A stretch of DNA of 64,000 nucleotides from positions 23,817,501 through 23,881,500 of the forward strand of contig NC_088303.1 of assembly GCF_032854445.1 (NCBI RefSeq), given 5' to 3'. Within the stretch, counting starts at the first letter, position 1. Every line of letters begins with the position of its first letter. Origin of the DNA: Liolophura sinensis. Taxonomy: Eukaryota > Mollusca > Polyplacophora > Chitonida > Chitonidae. The position numbers were made by a program, and so were the translations under genes. Below the pieces are notes generated by a model. The model had not been told where the DNA came from. It was given only the letters and a program-made list of their open reading frames with translations, and searched no databases. Positions 58,433 to 64,000 of the stretch are shown here, in pieces.

Positions 58433-59549
58433 TTCTCGTGGCTTTTCAAAATCATTGAAATCCTGACTAAATAGCAAATGCAGCAAAATGCCAAAGATCC
58501 ACAAAACCTCTGAAATGTCATCTTAACGTCATCCTATTAAGGTTTTAGACTGAAATGCATTTTGTGAATATTATCAAGTAATTGCATAACTTTTCTGCTT
58601 TGTAGGATTGTGGTTGTTTTTATTGGAGTGGTTTGCTCCTTCCTTTTACTGCCGACTACAAGTCGCCTGCAAATCACTCGTCGCCTTTGGGGAGCTTTAA
58701 TTTTACGTCTTTCTGGTAATGGCCAAAGTAATGATTGCATTTCCTCTCAAGTCTCTTAGCAGAGGAACGTTTTTAAGTTTCCCTTAATAGCGCCTATTCA
58801 TGGTGGGAGAAAATAGTGAAAACACCCCTGGTGAGGAGAATCGATTGACCAGCCTCTGAGTTCTGGAGGACGTTACGCCTCTACGCTTGTTGACGGGAGA
58901 ACCAAACCGATTTCCGCCCATGTCAAATCACATGAGAACTCCAGCGTTATTTATGGTCACTCAAAACGACGTTTACGAGGCGGTTTTAGTGGACAAGAGC
59001 TAAAACCCTATCATAACGTCTGGAAATGCGTTTCCACGGAACACTATTAGGACTTGACATAAGACAGCAATTTGTGCTGACCAGCTTAACATTTTACTTA
59101 CTGGTGCTTGGTGTTTTTAACAGCGTCCGCATAGCACACATGTACATAAATGCATATTCTTCTAATAGCTGAGTTATTTGTCAAAAATAAGAGGCCTTGG
59201 CTAACCTTACATGTCTTCGGTTGGAGTTAAACTCAGCACCGAAAAATATTTCGCGTACTCGAAATGATCATGTATATGAAGAATAAATTCGGACAGACAG
59301 CAGGAAGCCACCACACATATATCACCCGGCGTAAGGCTACATCCAGAACATAATTAACGGTGCGTGATCTAGAGGAATGCGCAAGAAATGGTGAAGGTGA
59401 TAACTTCATTCAGTTACTTCAATAACGACGCATTATAACACAAACTATACATTCAATACACTCAGTCAGGCTGCCGACAAAGAAATAGCTATAACACTAT
59501 TAATATTCACGCCTTTCGGAATTCTGAGGACGACTAGCATTTATGAATA
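58433..59549. other. No gene recognised
   Basis: The frame 58537-58740 (minus, Arg/Lys-rich) has no domain or splice support. Confidence 0.4.
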
Positions 59550-59915
59550 ACGAAGCTTGTGCCAGCACAACATTCGTCATTCGGAATGTGTTAGCTTGGA
59601 AGGTAGTATCAACACTGTCATTAGAGTAACGAGTATTGTGCTAGCACCAAATTCCATATTGAGATATCAAATAACCCGCTGTGCTGGACATAAGAATTGG
59701 GTTTGTTATATAAATCTATACATGTTTCTACGTTAGTGTCCCAGCTAGAATATAATACCAGCACGTTATTCGATGTGATAAAAGAAGGCTAGAATATTAA
59801 AAACACGTTTTTGGTTATTTGTTTCTTCAGTAACGAATTTTAATAGAGTTAGCACGTTACCGGATTACCGAATGACAAATGTTGTGTCAGCACGAGTTTC
59901 GTTATTGGAATATAG
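59550..59915. repeat. Very degenerate repeat around GTGCCAGCAC-like words
   Basis: Four blocks (59551-59600, 59629-59668, 59744-59793, 59869-59914) share a GTGCCAGCACAA core followed by ATTCGTTATTCGGAATATG-like sequence, at irregular 80-125 bp spacing. Probably an ancient tandem array. Confidence 0.5.
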
Positions 59916-60348
59916 AAAAAAACTAATCCAGAGCTAACTTCCGTCTAGCGTGAGAACGAACTTGAAAGTTTTCATGTTTCGCCTTCACTCGTTATTGGTT
60001 GGCGATTTCGCTTTCCACAAGAACATACTTGCATACTTACAATCTTAGCTTTATACATGCAGTTTACATGCATTTTTTGGACTTTTTGTTGAAGCATAAA
60101 ATACCAGATGGATGCTTATACCCAGATCGCCTCTCTAAACCTCGTTGCTCTGGAGTGTAATCTTTTTAGATCGGTGGCGACAGAGATTCACGAAGTTTCG
60201 AATATACTACAAAAATTTGGGAAATTGAAGTGACGAGCACAGCTGTGTGGGATATTCTATGTCATAAAGATCAAGCTTAGGCGTTATTCCCGGCTAGCCT
60301 GAGCTGACAAAAGTGTGGTCTAAGCTCAATATAGCCCTGACCTTGTGC

Positions 60349-60610
60349 TCTAGCCTTCTTCAAATCCATACACGAAGTCTAACATTGAGGCATGATTGTT
60401 CGGTGGGAATGCCAGGAAGACATGATCTGCGTGAATTGGTTCATGTGTCCTTTTCCTTGGAGGAAATTGAAACAATTCCCCTTAATGTCCACGGCTGTCC
60501 CTCAGCGTACACGGAAGAGAAGAGACGACTGTCCGCAGAGATCAATGCTATTGACCTTTCATTCAATCCCAAAATACGGTTCTGTCAGCCTTGCTTTCAA
60601 CTGGTAATGT
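60349..60610 (+). CDS. Weak candidate internal exon of an unknown gene
   Basis: An open frame runs here between a CTCTAG acceptor-like site and a donor-like CAACTG|GTAATG at 60610/60611. It reads HDCSVGMPGRHDLRELVHVS and FSLEEIETIPLNVHGCPSAY, then ends NPKIRFCQPCFQL. The composition is protein-like with spaced Cys. No ATG starts it (the upstream Leu-rich part begins only at a GTG), so it would be internal. I do not recognise a family; the CxxC spacing only vaguely recalls cystine-rich secreted proteins. It could be chance. Confidence 0.25.
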
Positions 60611-61028
60611 GGTTCTTACTCTCTGACGCGAATTTACATATCCAGCTATGTTACTGGCCAGTGCTGATAAGAATAATGTACGATCTTCTGGGATGATTTA
60701 TTCCAATTGCATATTTTATGACGCCTTAAAGGTTTCACGCAGATATCATATAAAACACATTGCAATTCCAAGTGAACTATAAAAGGGCCAATATCTGCAA
60801 AGCATATCTTGTCTTCCACAATCTTTATTTCTCTTTTATCTTGATGACGACAAGTTCTAAAGCTCAAACTGTGTAGACTACCGTTTACAATATCTTTGAT
60901 CATACCCACATTCCACAAACAGAAGGTAATAATATTCACAATACCACGTTTTACAACATTTTGGCAAGGAAGCAAATATTTTTACCAGGACTGATCACAT
61001 GACTGATCTCATTCACGGTGACGCCAGG

Positions 61029-61180
61029 TAACTCACCAGTGCGGTTGCCGTGAGTTCCAGTCCAGCTCATCCTGACTTCCTCTCTGGCAGCAGATGATCG
61101 TGGGTTTCCCCCGGGCTCAGCCCGGTATCCACCCACCATATGGCTGGCTGCCTACGTATAATTGAACTATTCTAAAATAC
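61029..61180 (+). mobile_element. SINE family 1, internally deleted copy
   Basis: TCACCAGTGCGGTTGCCGTG (head end), TCGTGGGTTTCCCCCGGGCT, CACCCACCATATGGCTGGCT, with a roughly 20-bp deletion in the body and a decayed 3' end. Confidence 0.88.
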
Positions 61181-62922
61181 ATAGAAAACATGTGAGGAGT
61201 AGCAAAAGCACACAATTAAAACAAGATATGCATGAAAAACATGTGTAAGAAAAGATGTAGTATGTTCAGAGCAGATCACAAAGTGGACATGTCCAATAAA
61301 AATAATCCCTCTGTTCCAGTTTTAATGCATCTACAGTCGTGTCGAGTTTCATTTTACTTGTGAAATGGTATCATAATTTGGCACTCAGAGACTCAGAGAA
61401 TTATGACTTTTTCGTTCGATATCTAGGTGTGTTGACTGTTTTTATATCTCAGGTTATACATATATATGTATATTTTCACTGGCATCCATTAGATTAAGCA
61501 AGTATTCGGGATGTATTTTGTTCACAATTTTGTACAAGCCTTGTACAACCTGAACGATGTAACATCCGCTCGACAAGTTTTCCACAAGTTATATTGTCAG
61601 AGAAGACAAGGCTTTGCTTGGAAAACCCAAATACAACTCGGAGCTTGCAAAAACCAAAATAGAACCCGCAGTTTTCAAAAACCAACTACAACCCGCAGAA
61701 TCATCTCTACATTCAAAGGTACCACCAGCTGATTCTAGTATCCGCTTGAACCTGCAGGAGCTGGGGCTGATAATCCAATGTCACTGACACAGTGTTAATA
61801 CTAGCATAAGACAACGTAACTTAACCAGATCGGTAGCCATGGGATTCCAAGCGCTTCAAAGGCACTGTTTGATTTAATTTGGAAAGTTAATGAATTTTAT
61901 ATGCCTAAATTAAATGGGTTATCTTCGCTGTCAGTTTGCTGAGCCAGGAGATGTTAAAGATAATGTCTTTCAACAATGTATGCTTTTAGTGGTTAAAAGC
62001 TTTCCGATGACGACCAATGGGCAAAGCCATGCGATGAATTTTCCCGCTTATGTATCTCCCGCTTACCTGGTTTTAGCTTATTGGTAACCCTCCTCTGTTA
62101 CAAATCTCTCACAAATGTGATCGTACCCAAATTTTCATTTATTTCCAAGAAACCTCCAGAAGCAGATATATAAATAAACTTATACATGATGTTCATGGAC
62201 ACACGCCATATCTTGTTTGCCTGTATAGGTGGTAACTTCGACAAATATTATTGAACGTGTAATACTGAAGTACAGCCTTTGTTCATTACTTTATATGAAC
62301 AAACCAGTTTTGAGAGTTAAGTCGAAGTCGAAGCAACAACAAAAGTAATTCTCCATTTCTGGACATTAGTCATGCATGTAAGCTCATTTTGCTGATGATC
62401 ACGCCGATATCACATTAGCACTTTTCAGAGGTAATCCCGTAATGATTACTACAGTGTTTCATGCCGTTATCAAACCAGCATCTTACAGTTCCTGCACTTT
62501 TTAGCAGTGATCGTGCCGTTACCACATGCAGCGGTGCACTTTTAGTAGTGATCAGGCCGTTGTTATACCAGCGCTTACAAAGCTACATTTATAAGATAAG
62601 AGCCAAAAAATAGCCTTCACCAAGAAAAATAAACTCTCACCCATAAATATCTTTGTATTCCGCACCAAAAATCTTCATAAATGAATTTTTACTGAGGGTA
62701 GAAAGGAAATTTTAGTCATTTTCAATAATTGTTCAATTTATTTGGAATACCCTTTTTGTGTGTTTTCAATGATTTTGTAAATTGCCAGATTGATGCTGTA
62801 AAATCCCAAATGAACTCTGCACGAAGAACTAATCGTGAGATTTCTCCGGGTGATTGCTCAAGTGCACTATGAACTTCACTAATCAAAGTGATCAGAAGAA
62901 TTTCATTATTAAGATTTTACCG
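61181..62922. other. No gene recognised; degenerate repeat at 62397-62580
   Basis: Four GATCACGCCGTTATCAC-like blocks at 62397, 62457, 62509 and 62551, each followed by GCACTTTT or similar, form a decayed tandem repeat. Otherwise nothing. Confidence 0.45.
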
Positions 62923-63045
62923 CTCCAGTGGCCTAATGGTTAGAGAGCCCGCTTTGAAGTCAGGAGACCCGGGATCAAACCCTGGTCGGGTCAAATGGTA
63001 ATTGCTGTCAGTATAATGTGACTGGGTGGGGTGTCATGTCATTTA
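62923..63045 (+). mobile_element. tRNA-derived SINE, family 4
   Basis: The head has box A (TGGCCTAATGG) and box B (GGGATCAAACC) at tRNA spacing and a pairing T-arm. However, the 5' bases GCTCCAG cannot pair with the 3' TCGGGTC, so it is not a functional tRNA. It continues into AGTATAATGTGACTGGGTGG, then GGTGTCATGTC, a SINE core. Confidence 0.75.
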
Positions 63046-63735
63046 ACAGTGTTTAATTACTCGATTGTACTGAACTTTACTATATGACTGTTTACATGTA
63101 CTGTTACTCATTTATAGAAAACGGATGAGGTTTGTTGGCTTGTTTGAATGTGTATTTCCCAGATTTCTGAAGTTATCGCTTTATGTCTTCACCCGTGTTT
63201 GTTTCAACTTTCTTCAACTTCATTTCGCACGGAATGCTTTGTTAAAATTACTTACAGCCGTAAGAGTATTCCATAAGTTTCAAAAATAGATTCCATCCTT
63301 TGAACTTCCACTAGATTTTCCAAAAATATAGTTGTGAAAGCTTTAATTTGAAAGGCGTGTCATCAACCAACGTTTTTGTGTTTCCTTTATTTCTCACTTT
63401 CATTTTTTTTCTTTACTTTCTTAAGAGGAATGAAAAGAATTAGGAAGATTGTTAAATTTGGGAATCCTCCAAGTCCTTCTTTCTGAAATTCTTTTGTTGT
63501 AAATCACTCTTGTTATTGGAATCCCGGTTCTCCTTGTACGAAGCCGTTTGTTTGGCACGGGCACGACGAAAAAACTCTATTTTTCTCTAAGTACACACGT
63601 CTACTTCTGCGTACTAACGACCACAAAGAAGATAAATTTCAGGGAGTGCCAATAATCTTGAGAGGAACTGGCACAGCTTTAATATCTCCGCACCCCAGAT
63701 TATATTGTTAGACATCAATCAGGGTGTTCCATCCA
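63046..63735. other. No gene recognised
   Basis: Nothing supportable. Confidence 0.4.
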
Positions 63736-63948
63736 TATACAAACAGAGAGGAGTCCAGCGTGGCGGTGCGAGGAGGGCTGGTGTGCACAGCCACAGACCT
63801 CTACGCCATTACCTGCCCGACAGACGGGCGCCCTGGCCTGGAGACCAGTGCCAAGAAAATGACCGAGGAGCATGTGCCAAAGCGATCAGCCAGATTATAA
63901 GGTGTAATAACGCGTCAGAAATGAGCGATGGGCATATAAGTCCTGGGG
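63736..63948 (+). CDS. Weak candidate exon at window edge
   Basis: Bounded by an acceptor-like ATACAAACAG and a donor-like GGG|GTATGT, with higher GC than the surroundings. One frame is open throughout (ending CQENDRGACAKAISQIIRCN). A second, more protein-like frame (LVCTATDLYAITCPTDGRPG) hits a stop at about 63898. Product unknown; the conflict between frames may mean a sequence error or no exon at all. Confidence 0.3.
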
Positions 63949-64000
63949 TATGTTTAGTCCTTACTTAGCCCTTGACAGGGTCAAATCCGATGATAAAACA

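Noticed and set aside
62923-62995. A functional tRNA gene
   Set aside because: The acceptor stem cannot pair and a SINE core follows directly.

Overview
This is nuclear DNA from an animal, most likely a marine mollusc (bivalve or gastropod) or another lophotrochozoan. The evidence is: spliced genes with GT/AG junctions; many tRNA-derived SINEs ending in ATAAATAA-type tails and flanked by target-site duplications; long (AT)n blocks; short palindromic DNA transposons; and a secreted peptidoglycan recognition protein that joins a bacterial-type SH3-like domain to an amidase domain, a layout I associate with molluscs. The species assignment is inference. The window is gene-poor: only two protein genes can be supported firmly, and both lie on the minus strand in the first 22 kb.

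Layout. 0-4 kb: unannotatable DNA, a degenerate 54-bp tandem array broken by a SINE, and one old tRNA-type SINE. 4.4-5.4 kb: a single-exon class A (rhodopsin-family) peptide-type GPCR. 7.8-16.9 kb: a dense transposon nest (palindromic MITEs, a large inverted repeat around AT repeats, seven or more SINE copies, a 620-bp inverted-repeat element). 17.1-21.5 kb: the PGRP gene, with four recognised coding exons and one probably missed. Its introns hold a transposon copy, a 40-bp duplication and a SINE. 22-36 kb: three minisatellites or MITEs, three dispersed copies of an unknown repeat (R1) carrying an exon-like reading frame on the minus strand, a 185-bp duplication, and a 1.7-kb array of 73-bp units with higher-order structure. 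36-64 kb: essentially a gene desert with scattered SINEs, a 23-bp array split by a SINE, a 20-bp minisatellite, several AT-balanced stretches rich in homeodomain/SOX/POU/nuclear-receptor-like words that could be old enhancers, and two weak exon candidates near the right end.

How the genes work. The GPCR should sense an extracellular ligand (probably a neuropeptide). The PGRP keeps all three zinc ligands and should be a secreted N-acetylmuramoyl-L-alanine amidase acting on bacterial peptidoglycan in innate immunity. Nothing links the two functionally. I found no wholly new gene system. The most unusual signals are a 64-bp segment shared exactly by two SINEs 6 kb apart, the stop-free higher-order minisatellite, the R1 repeat family, and a clustering of the CRE palindrome TGACGTCA in the first 16 kb.
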